In this document: positions 25,096 through 33,321 of the stretch, piece by piece
Layout of the letters: every line of letters starts with the position of its first letter
Position numbering within the stretch: the first letter of the stretch is position 1
Assembly: GCA_947589325.1 (NCBI GenBank)
Contig: CANQAM010000002.1
Location: 1-39,414, forward strand
Source of the DNA: an uncultured Bacteroidales bacterium
GTDB taxonomy: Bacteria; Bacteroidota; Bacteroidia; Bacteroidales; UBA11471
Direction: 5' to 3'
DNA length: 39,414 nucleotides
The notes under the pieces: generated by a model
What the model saw: only the letters and a program-made list of their open reading frames with translations
What the model was told of the DNA's origin: nothing
The model's database searches: none
Made by a program: the position numbers and the translations under genes

Positions 25096-25416
25096 ATGGT
25101 TATCAAATTCGAGAAAAAGTATTTGCGGGAGCTTTATTACGAGGGGCGGTGCACAGACAAGAAACACCGTTTCCAGCCCGATGTGATAGAGCGCTACAAG
25201 CGGCGTATAGATACTTTGTACGAATCTTCCGGCATTGAGTCGTTATACCGGTTGCACTCATTACGGTATGAAGTTTTGAGCGGCGACAAAGCCGGCATAT
25301 CTTCCGTTCGGGTGAACGACCGTTATCGTATAGAGTTTATCGTTTCCCACGAAAAAGAGGGAGAGATAGAATTAACGATATGCAATATCATGGAATTGTC
25401 GAATCATTATAAATAG
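25096..25416 (+). CDS. higB: HigB/RelE-superfamily toxin (mRNA interferase-like)
   Basis: A 106-residue basic protein. FEKKYLRELYYEGRC at the start, IERYKRRIDTLYESSGIESL in the middle and the C-terminal GISSVRVNDRYRIEFIVSHE match the HigB/RelE-fold 'plasmid maintenance killer' family, in which the last segment carries the basic residues that act on mRNA at the ribosome. I start it at 25096 because the earlier in-frame codon (25072) overlaps the -7 element. The toxin-first order with the antitoxin 7 bases downstream is typical of higBA. Confidence 0.88.
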   Translation: MVIKFEKKYLRELYYEGRCTDKKHRFQPDVIERYKRRIDTLYESSGIESLYRLHSLRYEVLSGDKAGISSVRVNDRYRIEFIVSHEKEGEIELTICNIMELSNHYK

Positions 25417-25423
25417 TTTCAAT

Positions 25424-25735
25424 ATGAAGAAGTTGGATTATCCCTACAAGCCGACGCACCCGGGCGAGATTCTGAAAGAGGAAATCGTTTATCGCGGCAT
25501 ATCGCAAAAGCGGTTGGCGGAGCAGACGGGCATTTCTTATCCCATGTTGAATGAAATACTGAACGGCAAACGTCCTGTAACCGAGGCACTTGCCTTGCTT
25601 TTCGAGGCGGCATTGGGGGTGGAAGCCGAAATGCTCGTCCGTATGCAGATGCGTTACAATATGCAGACCATGCGGCAGGACAAGCGGTTGGCGGCGCGCC
25701 TGCGGGAAATCCGGCGCATCGCTGCCGTTTTATGA
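25424..25735 (+). CDS. higA: HigA-family antitoxin with XRE-type helix-turn-helix
   Basis: A 103-residue DNA-binding antitoxin. THPGEILKEEIVYRGISQKR is the family's hallmark opening, and QKRLAEQTGISYPMLNEILN (about 27-46) forms the helix-turn-helix, followed by GKRPVTEALALLFEAALGVE. It should bind and neutralise HigB and repress the shared promoter, very likely through the palindromes at 24932-24954 and 24997-25019. The length is normal. No terminator of its own was seen before the converging gene's terminator. Confidence 0.92.
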   Translation: MKKLDYPYKPTHPGEILKEEIVYRGISQKRLAEQTGISYPMLNEILNGKRPVTEALALLFEAALGVEAEMLVRMQMRYNMQTMRQDKRLAARLREIRRIAAVL

Positions 25736-25809
25736 ATCAATTTTTACCGCGTATAGTTCAATGATTTACGTTTTGTTCAGTTTGTAAAACCGATAAATAA
25801 GAAACAGAA

Positions 25810-25836
25810 AAGGGCGCTCCGCAACGGAGCGCCCTT
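25810..25836 (-). terminator. Terminator at the end of the FAS1/SusCD locus
   Basis: The arms AAGGGCGCTCCG (25810-25821) and CGGAGCGCCCTT (25825-25836) flank a CAA loop. Read on the minus strand, the stem runs into TTTTCTGTTTCTT, so it ends the minus-strand operon 40 bases past the stop of its last gene. On the plus strand no T tract follows. Confidence 0.75.
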
Positions 25837-25842
25837 GCTGTA

Positions 25843-25863
25843 TGTCCGGCAAAACGCCGGACA
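25843..25863. repeat. Second hairpin between the terminator and the beta-helix gene
   Basis: TGTCCGGC (25843-25850) and GCCGGACA (25856-25863) form a perfect 8-bp stem with a five-base loop. It lies between the stop of the minus-strand gene (25877) and its terminator. It has no T tract and may support 3'-end stability. Confidence 0.5.
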
Positions 25864-25876
25864 AGGGAGGGGATTA

Positions 25877-28282
25877 TCAGTAAACCACAATGCGGCCTGC
25901 TTTGCCGGCTTTTACGATATAAGCGCCGTGAGCGGGCAGGGTAAGGGTGGCAGTACCGTCGATTACGGGTACGGCAGCTATCCGTGCGCCTACGGTGTTA
26001 TAGAGTTCGGCGGTGGCGGCGGCTGCGTTGGTCAGCGTTACGGTGTTGCCGCTTTGGGCGATGACGAGTACGTCGGCAGCAACGTTTTCAACGGCACCGG
26101 GTTCGGGCTCCGGATCCGGAGTGCGTTCGAACACGGGTTTGCCGCCCGTTTCGTTAGCGCATACCATGATGTCGGCTATGAAGTGGTAGGTGTGGTATTT
26201 GCGCGACTGCGGGGTGGCCGACTTGTCTGTTCCGCCCATACCCGGACCTACGATAGGCGCCGTCGGGTCGCCTATCCAGCGTACATATACCATATCCTGA
26301 CCTTCGGCTGTTTGCGGCAGGGTTACTTCATTGTGTACCCATATACCGGCAGCTACGCTGTCGATTTCGAACGAAGCGAGGGGGTTGAATTCCGTGCCGT
26401 TCGTCGACCATTCCACGTTGGTTTTCTTGTAGGCGCGGGCTTCGAAGAGGTGTTTCGTGTATATTGTTACCCCTGTGAGCCCTTTGGTCGAGAACGAAAT
26501 CTGGTGGTATGCGGAGTGATCGCCGCCGCATTCGGCCGGTGTCAGCGGTCTTGCATTTTCGGTTACCGACGTGAAGCTCTCGGCTTTTTCGCATTCTTCC
26601 ACTTTGGCGCTGTCGAGGGCGGTGCGGCAGAGGGCTAAGAAATAAGAAACGGAGCGGTTGTAGACGGTGTCTTTGGCCGTCTTGTCGCCCAGCACACGCG
26701 ACTGGCACGAGGCCGTATCGACGTAGCTTCCGTCTCTCCATACCTTCTGGCTGTACGAACCGGCTGCTAAGCCTTCGGACGTATGGTCGGATTCAACCGG
26801 CAGCTTGAGGGTCTTCGCGGTGTAGTCTTTGAAGCTGTCCCACAACAGGGCATAGGGATCTTCCTCGAATTTGGCGGTGAGGTCGATGTCGCCGGCGATG
26901 GTTATCTGGCGGGAGAGCTCTGTTTCGCCGTCGTTCCAGCCAAGGAATTTGTTGTGCTGGTTGTGCAGATCGGCGGTAACGATTATTTTATCGTTGGTGA
27001 GGTAGGTCTCTTTCTGGGGATTCAGGGTATATCCGGCAGACTTCGAGCCTTCGACCTTTATGCTGACGGTTACCTCTCTGGGCAGTTCTGCCACGTAGAG
27101 GTTGGGGTTGCCTATGCAGGTGTCTTCCTCGGTCAGCGTCCAATATTCGTCTTCATTTATCGCCTTTCCGAGCGTATATACTTTTTCGCTCCGGGCGAGG
27201 AGGAAGCTCTTTTTCTGACGGTTGAGGAAGTCGTCCCAATTCAGTTCGGCATCTGCCATTGTAAAGTTGTTAGTCGTATCGGCAGACGTCCAGTTACCAT
27301 CTGTGGGTATGCCGGTACTGAACGGCCGATACCCTTCGATGACATTGTATCTGGCGTTTACAGCCATGCCGGTGCCGGCAACCAACCGTGGCTCGACGGT
27401 GGTTGCGACGTTCAGTTCATCGCGGTAATCGGGATAGAGTATCAGGTTGTTATACACATTGACCGTGGAGCCCGAAGCCAGATATTTGTCTACATCTATT
27501 ATGTCGTAACCACGATCGGCGTCACCACTGGGATTGCCGGAAGCTACCAGTACGGTGTTGTGGTAGAAGTTGATGTTGCACTCTTTTGCCATGGTCGCCT
27601 CTAAGTTGATGTAGGCAATTTGAAGAATATCCCTCGTGTAAGGCATATCGTAGAAGGTGTTGTTTTTGATTACGACTTCGACAGGTGCCTGTCCGAAATA
27701 GATAATCGGCCAGTTGTTTCCGGCTGAAGTACAATTATAATGCACCGTACAGCCGCTCATCTCGAAGTACTGGCAGATACCGGCTGCCACCTCCCCGTCG
27801 GGAGGAACCGAACGGTATAGCGAGCGGGGAATGTTGGTGATTTCGCAGTTGCGGAAGATGATGGAATCGACATTTGCGAGTGTCTTATTCCAGTAGAATA
27901 TCTGTCCCGATGAGGCACTCGCTCCGGTGCGATACTGCAGGTTGAGGTTTTCAAAAATAAGGCTTAACCCGTCGGTTGTAGGGAAATTAAAGCCCACTTG
28001 CAGCACGGGCTTTATATCGAATTCGTTGGGTATGCCGATAACAACCACTTTTCCTGCGCCCGGGCAAGCGTCCGTACCGAAGTTGGAGTTGCCGCCGAGG
28101 GTCATGTCTTCATTTTCGGGTGCGATGAAAATCGTATCGCAGTTTGCGCGTGTGTTGGCCGCCAAGGCCTTCCATGCCTCTTCGAACTGTTTTTTGTTTG
28201 CTACCGTCCATGTGTCGGCGGAAGCATTGTATGCCCCTGCCCACGCCACGATGGCGGTAACGAGAGTAATGATTTTTTTCAT
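25877..28282 (-). CDS. Large secreted beta-helix protein with T9SS sorting domain
   Basis: An 801-residue protein with a signal peptide (MKKIITLVTAIVAWAGAYNASA). Residues about 22-370 look like a right-handed parallel beta-helix (SIIFRNCEITNI, VEVVIKNNTFYDMP, CNINFYHNTVLVA), akin to DUF4957/DUF5123 or pectate-lyase-like proteins; I see no certain catalytic residues. A short InlB-like repeat follows (about 410-475, GYTLNPQKETYLTNDKIIVT with FLGWNDGE), then a beta-sandwich region without a name (about 480-720), a PDPEPEPG linker, and a T9SS sorting tail (ATAELYNTVGARIAAVPVID, HGAYIVKAGKAG). It is the last gene of the SusCD/FAS1 locus, 73 bases after susD, so it is probably a surface or secreted binder or enzyme for the same ligand. 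Confidence 0.75.
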   Translation of the reverse strand: MKKIITLVTAIVAWAGAYNASADTWTVANKKQFEEAWKALAANTRANCDTIFIAPENEDMTLGGNSNFGTDACPGAGKVVVIGIPNEFDIKPVLQVGFNFPTTDGLSLIFENLNLQYRTGASASSGQIFYWNKTLANVDSIIFRNCEITNIPRSLYRSVPPDGEVAAGICQYFEMSGCTVHYNCTSAGNNWPIIYFGQAPVEVVIKNNTFYDMPYTRDILQIAYINLEATMAKECNINFYHNTVLVASGNPSGDADRGYDIIDVDKYLASGSTVNVYNNLILYPDYRDELNVATTVEPRLVAGTGMAVNARYNVIEGYRPFSTGIPTDGNWTSADTTNNFTMADAELNWDDFLNRQKKSFLLARSEKVYTLGKAINEDEYWTLTEEDTCIGNPNLYVAELPREVTVSIKVEGSKSAGYTLNPQKETYLTNDKIIVTADLHNQHNKFLGWNDGETELSRQITIAGDIDLTAKFEEDPYALLWDSFKDYTAKTLKLPVESDHTSEGLAAGSYSQKVWRDGSYVDTASCQSRVLGDKTAKDTVYNRSVSYFLALCRTALDSAKVEECEKAESFTSVTENARPLTPAECGGDHSAYHQISFSTKGLTGVTIYTKHLFEARAYKKTNVEWSTNGTEFNPLASFEIDSVAAGIWVHNEVTLPQTAEGQDMVYVRWIGDPTAPIVGPGMGGTDKSATPQSRKYHTYHFIADIMVCANETGGKPVFERTPDPEPEPGAVENVAADVLVIAQSGNTVTLTNAAAATAELYNTVGARIAAVPVIDGTATLTLPAHGAYIVKAGKAGRIVVY

Positions 28283-28355
28283 GTTCTTAAAATTTTTAAG
28301 TTAGACATATAGTTTGTTGTTTCTGTCGTGTGTGTACCTGAACGCGCCGGCGGGG

Positions 28356-30158
28356 TCATTCGCCGGCGAGGTTCCATTTGATGAAGTAGCCGTCGGTGGC
28401 GATCGATGCGCGCACGTCGGCTTGCATGGCATCGGAGTATTTGGGTGCCACGCGGTCGGCAACGATGTCGGGGTCGCCGTAGCGTTCGGCCATTTTGCAG
28501 AGGTAGCTGTATGCCTTTCCTTCGCCGGTGTATTCGAGCAGGTACTCGTCGGCAAGGGCGAGGTCGTAGGCTTTCATGCGCTCCTGTTCGGTGTAGGTGT
28601 TTCCTTCGTCATCGACGAACAGACCGTTTCCGTCGGGTACAGGCAGGGGGTGTTCGTTTCCGAGCGCCATGCCGGCGATGCCTATGTTGCCGTATCCGCC
28701 GCCGGTGCCGAACCACGAGAGGTAGCGGCTGTCCCAGTCGTCGGGCAGGGGTTTGGTGCCTCGGTCGGGAAATTCGTTTTCGAGCCCGTTGTTGAGCAGC
28801 ACTTTGGCGGGGTGCCAGTTGCCGAGATGGTTTTCGGCTTCGGCGAGGAGGAAGTGCAGGTCGTGCCCGCGGAAGAGAGGTATGATAGGTTCTATCTCGA
28901 ATATTTTGGTGCGCAGGTAGTGCGGCGACAGTCCGCCTTCACGGCTGTAATAGTACTTGGTGAAGGCCACGCTGCCGTTGATGGTGTACATGGTCTGCTG
29001 CTGGGTAAGCCCGCGAATGTCGGTTTCGGAATACTGCGAGATGCCGTATTGCGAGGGCTGCAGGTAGAAGCCGTCGCCCGGATAGGCGGGGCAGAAGTAT
29101 TGCACGATGCGGTTGCGCTGATGGTTGTCGTAGTCGTACATAAGTCCGCAGATGAGCATGTATTTCACACTACCCGCAGGCTCCTCGTTAAAAAAGTTCA
29201 TGTAATATGAATGCTGGTTGGGAATGGTGCAGGCGTAGTATTTTTTTGCTTCTCCGATGTTATTGCTGTTCGTATAATCCGGATAGTCCGGAGTGGTGAT
29301 GGGGCTGGGTCCGTTGTGGGGAATGTAGCCCGCGTTGTTTCCGTATATCATGTAAAGGAATTGCAGAATGTTGTCCTTTATCCATATCCAGTCGGCTTGT
29401 TCACCGCGCCACGAAACGAGCTCGGCGCGGAGAATCAGAAACGGGGGCGTGAAGTAGTCCCAGTATTCGTATCTGTCATTATCATTGTTCTCGGGGTCTA
29501 TCCATTCCGACAGGTTCATGTCGAGGTCGGCGGCGTAGTGTTCGCCGGCGAGGTCGATGCCGTTGTCGAGCAGGGCGACGCATCGATCGACGATGGCGCG
29601 CATGTCGGTGAGGTGGGTGAATATGGAGGAGTCGTCGAGATTTTTCATCTCTTCGAGGGGGTCGTCGAACCAGTATGCCTCGCCGTATATGCTTCCGAGC
29701 ATGTAGTAAGCCCATACCTTGATGCGCAGGGCGCTGCTTATGAGGCAGGGAAAGTTGGCGGCCCCCACTTCGCTGATTCCCGCTCCGACTTTCTGTATGT
29801 ACTCTTCCATTTTGGCTAAGTAGTCGTTGCAGGCGACGACGATTTCGTAGTAGCACGAGGGGTCGGCATATTCGTTGCCGTCGGTCGGTTTGTAGGCGTA
29901 GATGTCTTGCAGCGCCACCGGCGCGTTGGGCGCCGTTTCGAGGAAGTTGCAGCGCGTGTCGGTGAGGAATATGGCGTGGTCGCCGGCATTCTGCATACGG
30001 GTGATGATGCCGAGATATCCGCGATACATTTCGTTTTCGTCGCCGATGTACTCATCGACGTTGATGAGGGTGTCGGGGTCGGTGTTGAAGAAGTCGTCGC
30101 AGGCGGTAACGGGCAGTGCGGCGACAGCGAGCAGGAGGTATCGTAGTATGCGTTTCAT
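28356..30158 (-). CDS. SusD/RagB-family surface lipoprotein (second pair of the FAS1 locus)
   Basis: A 600-residue lipoprotein (lipobox PVTAC, Cys20, followed by DDFFNTDPDTL). SusD features are ALRIKVWAYYMLGSIYGEAY in the TPR-like part, LRTKIFEIEPIIPLFRGHDL, HFLLAEAENHLGNWHPAKVL and the late ALADEYLLEYTGEGKAYSYL. It is more divergent than the other two SusDs of the window. It follows susC (30163-33309) after 4 bases and should form the lid of that transporter. Confidence 0.9.
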   Translation of the reverse strand: MKRILRYLLLAVAALPVTACDDFFNTDPDTLINVDEYIGDENEMYRGYLGIITRMQNAGDHAIFLTDTRCNFLETAPNAPVALQDIYAYKPTDGNEYADPSCYYEIVVACNDYLAKMEEYIQKVGAGISEVGAANFPCLISSALRIKVWAYYMLGSIYGEAYWFDDPLEEMKNLDDSSIFTHLTDMRAIVDRCVALLDNGIDLAGEHYAADLDMNLSEWIDPENNDNDRYEYWDYFTPPFLILRAELVSWRGEQADWIWIKDNILQFLYMIYGNNAGYIPHNGPSPITTPDYPDYTNSNNIGEAKKYYACTIPNQHSYYMNFFNEEPAGSVKYMLICGLMYDYDNHQRNRIVQYFCPAYPGDGFYLQPSQYGISQYSETDIRGLTQQQTMYTINGSVAFTKYYYSREGGLSPHYLRTKIFEIEPIIPLFRGHDLHFLLAEAENHLGNWHPAKVLLNNGLENEFPDRGTKPLPDDWDSRYLSWFGTGGGYGNIGIAGMALGNEHPLPVPDGNGLFVDDEGNTYTEQERMKAYDLALADEYLLEYTGEGKAYSYLCKMAERYGDPDIVADRVAPKYSDAMQADVRASIATDGYFIKWNLAGE

Positions 30159-30162
30159 AGGA

Positions 30163-33100
30163 TTAGAAGTTAAGTTTGAAACCGGCTTTTATGGTAATGG
30201 GCAGCGCGACTTTGGCGTAGTCGAACCCGCGCAGGCTTTCGTCGTAAGAATAGGCAAATTCGGGGTCGCCGCCCAGATAGCGGGTGGCGGCAAAGAGATT
30301 CTCGCCGGTAACGTAAATCGTGCCCGACCGACAGAAGCGGAAGAGCTTGTTGTCGAAGTGGTAGGCGAGCGTGAGGGCGCGCAGCTTGAAGTAGGAGGCG
30401 TTTTCTATCCAGCGGTCGGAGAATACGTTGTTGCCCGAGGGGTCGCCGTAGGCGGCGCGGGGCATGTCGGTAATCTGTCCTTGTACCTGCCAGCGGTTGA
30501 GCACCGAAGCCGCCTGATTGTGAAAGGTGTTCATCGACTCGCTCTGCCGGCGCATGGCGTTGTAAGCCTTGTTGCCTACGGAGTAGCCGAAGTCGGCGGT
30601 AAGCGAAAGCCAGCGGTAGCGCAGCGTGGTGCTGACGCCGCCGAAGAAGTCGGGCGTGGCCGTGCCGAGCGTTACGCGGTCGTCGTCGTTGATGATGCCG
30701 TTGCCGTCGGTGTCGATGAAGCGCACATCGCCTCCCTGATAGGCTTTTCCGCCCGAATTGACGAGGCCGGCCTCTTTTGCCTCGTCGTCGGTGGCATATA
30801 TGCCGTCGGTGCGGTATCCGAAGAACTGGTAGGGCGTTTCATCGACGCGCACGAGCACTTGCGCATCGTCGCCGTTATATTGTGTAAATGTGATGATGTC
30901 TTGTGTCTGTTTGTTGCCGAGCGAGGCGACTTTGCTGCGCGCGGTGGCGATGTTGCCCGAAATCGACCAGTCGAAATCTTTGGTGTGCACGGGGTTGAAG
31001 CGCAGCGCCAGTTCGTAGCCCTGCGTTTCTATGGCGGCGGTGTTGTCGTAATAGAGCGGCGTGCCGTAGACGGAGGAGATGTTGCGGTCGAGCAGCAGAT
31101 CATGGGCGTCGGCATAGAAGTAATTGAAATGTATGTCGAAGAGGTGACGCGCCAGCGAGAGGTCGAGGGCGGCGTCGAACTGTGTCGTCTTCTCCCATTC
31201 GAGACGGGTGTTGGGCATGTTGGAGCGCACGATGGTACCCATGTTGAAGAGGTTGGAGGAGAGGTAGTAGTTCTTGGCGTAGTTCGACGAGAAGCGGCTG
31301 TTGCCCGTGAGGCTTACTTCGGCAGAGAGGTTGAAGATGTCGATCCAGTCGGGCATGCCGCCGGTGTTTGCGGCGAAGAAGGTGAGCGAAGCCGAGGGGA
31401 AGAACCCGAATCGCGGAGCATCGACGCCCGAAACGGAGGTTCCGTCGATAGAGAGGCCGGCAGAGGCTTTCAACAGGTGGTTGAAGTTGTAGTCGGCGTG
31501 CAGGTAGTAGCTGAGCCACTTCCAGTCGTCGTTGTTTCCGGTGATGGTGCGCTCGTCGAGGTCGGAGGCCATCGTCTGGTAGTTGTCGTTGGCGGTGTTG
31601 TAGCCCGACTCGGAATCGTATTCGAAACTCTTGGTGATAAGACGCACGCCGCCGTAGGCGCGGAAGTCGTGAATGTTTCCGAAGAGTTTTTGGTACATGG
31701 CGTTGGCCCCGTAGTAGTAGAACGACTGCCGGCGCACGCCTTTGCTCACGTAGTTGAATCCCGTGCCGTAGAGCTGGGGCACGATGGCGCGGTCGTTGAT
31801 GCCGGGCACGAAGAGCGACTCTTCGGTGTAGTCGTAGTAGATGTTGAGCAAGCCCGTAATCGTCCAGTTTACGGTAGGCTTCCAGTTGATGCCCAGACGC
31901 ACGTTCACGTCGTAGATTTTGTCTTCGCCTTTGGCGGTATTGACGAGCGCCACGGGGTTGCTCGCGTTGTCGTAGGCGTAGGCGGGATTGGGATTGACGT
32001 TCCAACCGTTGTAGGAGGAGTAGGTGGAGAGCACGTTCCCGTTAGGCTCGCGCGTATACGGATACAGATTCGGCATGATGGCCGAGGCCGCCAGCAGCGG
32101 GTTGGTTTCGTACTTCATGCCCTCTTCCTGCAAGTCGCTGGTGATGTAGGCAAGATTGACATTGGTGAAAATATCGACCCAGCGGCTGACCATGACATCG
32201 GTGTTGATGAGCGTGTGGTAACGCTGCGTGGAGGTGTTGTCGATAGTCCCGCCCTCGTTGGTGTAGCCGAACGAAATGTTGTACTTGGCGATTTCGTCGC
32301 CACCCTCGATGCGGAAAACGTTGTCGGTGACGAATGCCGTGCGGGTAATCTCTTTCGTCCAATCGGTGTTGTTGCAGAAAAGATAGGAATAGGCATTGTC
32401 GCCGCTGCGCAGGAAAGGATAATCGTTTTGCAGGTCGGCCATGGAGCTGTATCGCGTCATGCCGATGTCTTGCAGGTAGTTGCGGTATTGCATGGCATCG
32501 AGGAAAGGCAGCCCGCGCTTGGAGAGGCTCGCCCCGTAGCTTCCGGTGAAAGAGATGCGGGTGTTGAGGTTGTCGGAGGTGGCTTGCTGCGTTTCCACGA
32601 GAATGACGCCGTTGGAAGCCAGCGAGCCGTACATGGCGGCTTCGGCGCCTTTGAGCACGGTGATGCTCTTGATGTCGTTGGCGTTGAATCCGAAGAGGGC
32701 ATCGCGGGAATAACCGTTGATGACGCTCGATACGTCGCTGTTGAACAGGAAAGGAATGCCGTTTACGACGAGCAGCGGGGTGTTTTCGGCGGTGAAAGTA
32801 TGCGTGCCGCGCAAGTTGAAATAAGCGCCTTCGCCGGGCATGCCGCTCTTGTGCACGACTTGCAGGCCGGCGACTCCGTCCTGCCACGAGAGGTCGGCGG
32901 AAAGGTAATTTTTCATATCCTTTCGGTCGAGGGAGGCATTGACGGCGCTGCGGTTGTCGCGCCGCTCTTCATAAAGCGGGAGCTGCGTCGTACCGGCATA
33001 GTCGGTGGCGTTTTCCGGCACCATGACGATGCGGGCGGGAATGACCGATTTCTTCAAGGGGTATTCCCGCATATAATATCCTTCGGCAACGATACGCAGG

Positions 33101-33309
33101 GTACCTTTTCCGGCAGGGAGTTTCAACTCGAAGGCGCCGTTTTCGTCGGAAATCACCGACTCCGCCGTGCCGACCACCGAAACGATAGCCCCTTGCAGCG
33201 GGGTGTTGTCGATACCCGTGATTTTGGCACGTATCGTATTGTCTTGCGCAAAAGCGGGCAAGGCTGCCGTCGTGAGTAAAATCAACAGAAAAGCATATAT
33301 TCTTCTCAT
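30163..33309 (-). CDS. SusC/RagA-family TonB-dependent receptor with atypical TonB-box region
   Basis: A 1048-residue protein with signal peptide MRRIYAFLLILLTTAALPAF (an in-frame ATG at 33318 would add three residues). A carboxypeptidase-D-like domain follows (about 25-100, ITGIDNTPLQGAIVSVVGTA), then a plug with LLVVNGIPFLF, IKSITVLKGAEAAMYGSLAS and NGVILVETQQ, and a barrel ending KAGFKLNF. The usual DEVVVVGYG segment between the first domain and the plug is missing; in its place is ATDYAGTTQLPLYEERRDNR. Either the TonB box is degenerate or energy coupling differs. It starts 12 bases after the second FAS1 gene and pairs with the susD 4 bases downstream. Confidence 0.92.
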   Translation of the reverse strand: MRRIYAFLLILLTTAALPAFAQDNTIRAKITGIDNTPLQGAIVSVVGTAESVISDENGAFELKLPAGKGTLRIVAEGYYMREYPLKKSVIPARIVMVPENATDYAGTTQLPLYEERRDNRSAVNASLDRKDMKNYLSADLSWQDGVAGLQVVHKSGMPGEGAYFNLRGTHTFTAENTPLLVVNGIPFLFNSDVSSVINGYSRDALFGFNANDIKSITVLKGAEAAMYGSLASNGVILVETQQATSDNLNTRISFTGSYGASLSKRGLPFLDAMQYRNYLQDIGMTRYSSMADLQNDYPFLRSGDNAYSYLFCNNTDWTKEITRTAFVTDNVFRIEGGDEIAKYNISFGYTNEGGTIDNTSTQRYHTLINTDVMVSRWVDIFTNVNLAYITSDLQEEGMKYETNPLLAASAIMPNLYPYTREPNGNVLSTYSSYNGWNVNPNPAYAYDNASNPVALVNTAKGEDKIYDVNVRLGINWKPTVNWTITGLLNIYYDYTEESLFVPGINDRAIVPQLYGTGFNYVSKGVRRQSFYYYGANAMYQKLFGNIHDFRAYGGVRLITKSFEYDSESGYNTANDNYQTMASDLDERTITGNNDDWKWLSYYLHADYNFNHLLKASAGLSIDGTSVSGVDAPRFGFFPSASLTFFAANTGGMPDWIDIFNLSAEVSLTGNSRFSSNYAKNYYLSSNLFNMGTIVRSNMPNTRLEWEKTTQFDAALDLSLARHLFDIHFNYFYADAHDLLLDRNISSVYGTPLYYDNTAAIETQGYELALRFNPVHTKDFDWSISGNIATARSKVASLGNKQTQDIITFTQYNGDDAQVLVRVDETPYQFFGYRTDGIYATDDEAKEAGLVNSGGKAYQGGDVRFIDTDGNGIINDDDRVTLGTATPDFFGGVSTTLRYRWLSLTADFGYSVGNKAYNAMRRQSESMNTFHNQAASVLNRWQVQGQITDMPRAAYGDPSGNNVFSDRWIENASYFKLRALTLAYHFDNKLFRFCRSGTIYVTGENLFAATRYLGGDPEFAYSYDESLRGFDYAKVALPITIKAGFKLNF

Positions 33310-33321
33310 AACACGCATGAA

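Noticed and set aside
29902-33279. Open frame of 1125 codons on the plus strand opposite SusC/SusD
   Set aside because: It is antisense to two clear SusC/SusD genes, has no domain, and arises from their codon usage, which leaves few stops on the opposite strand.
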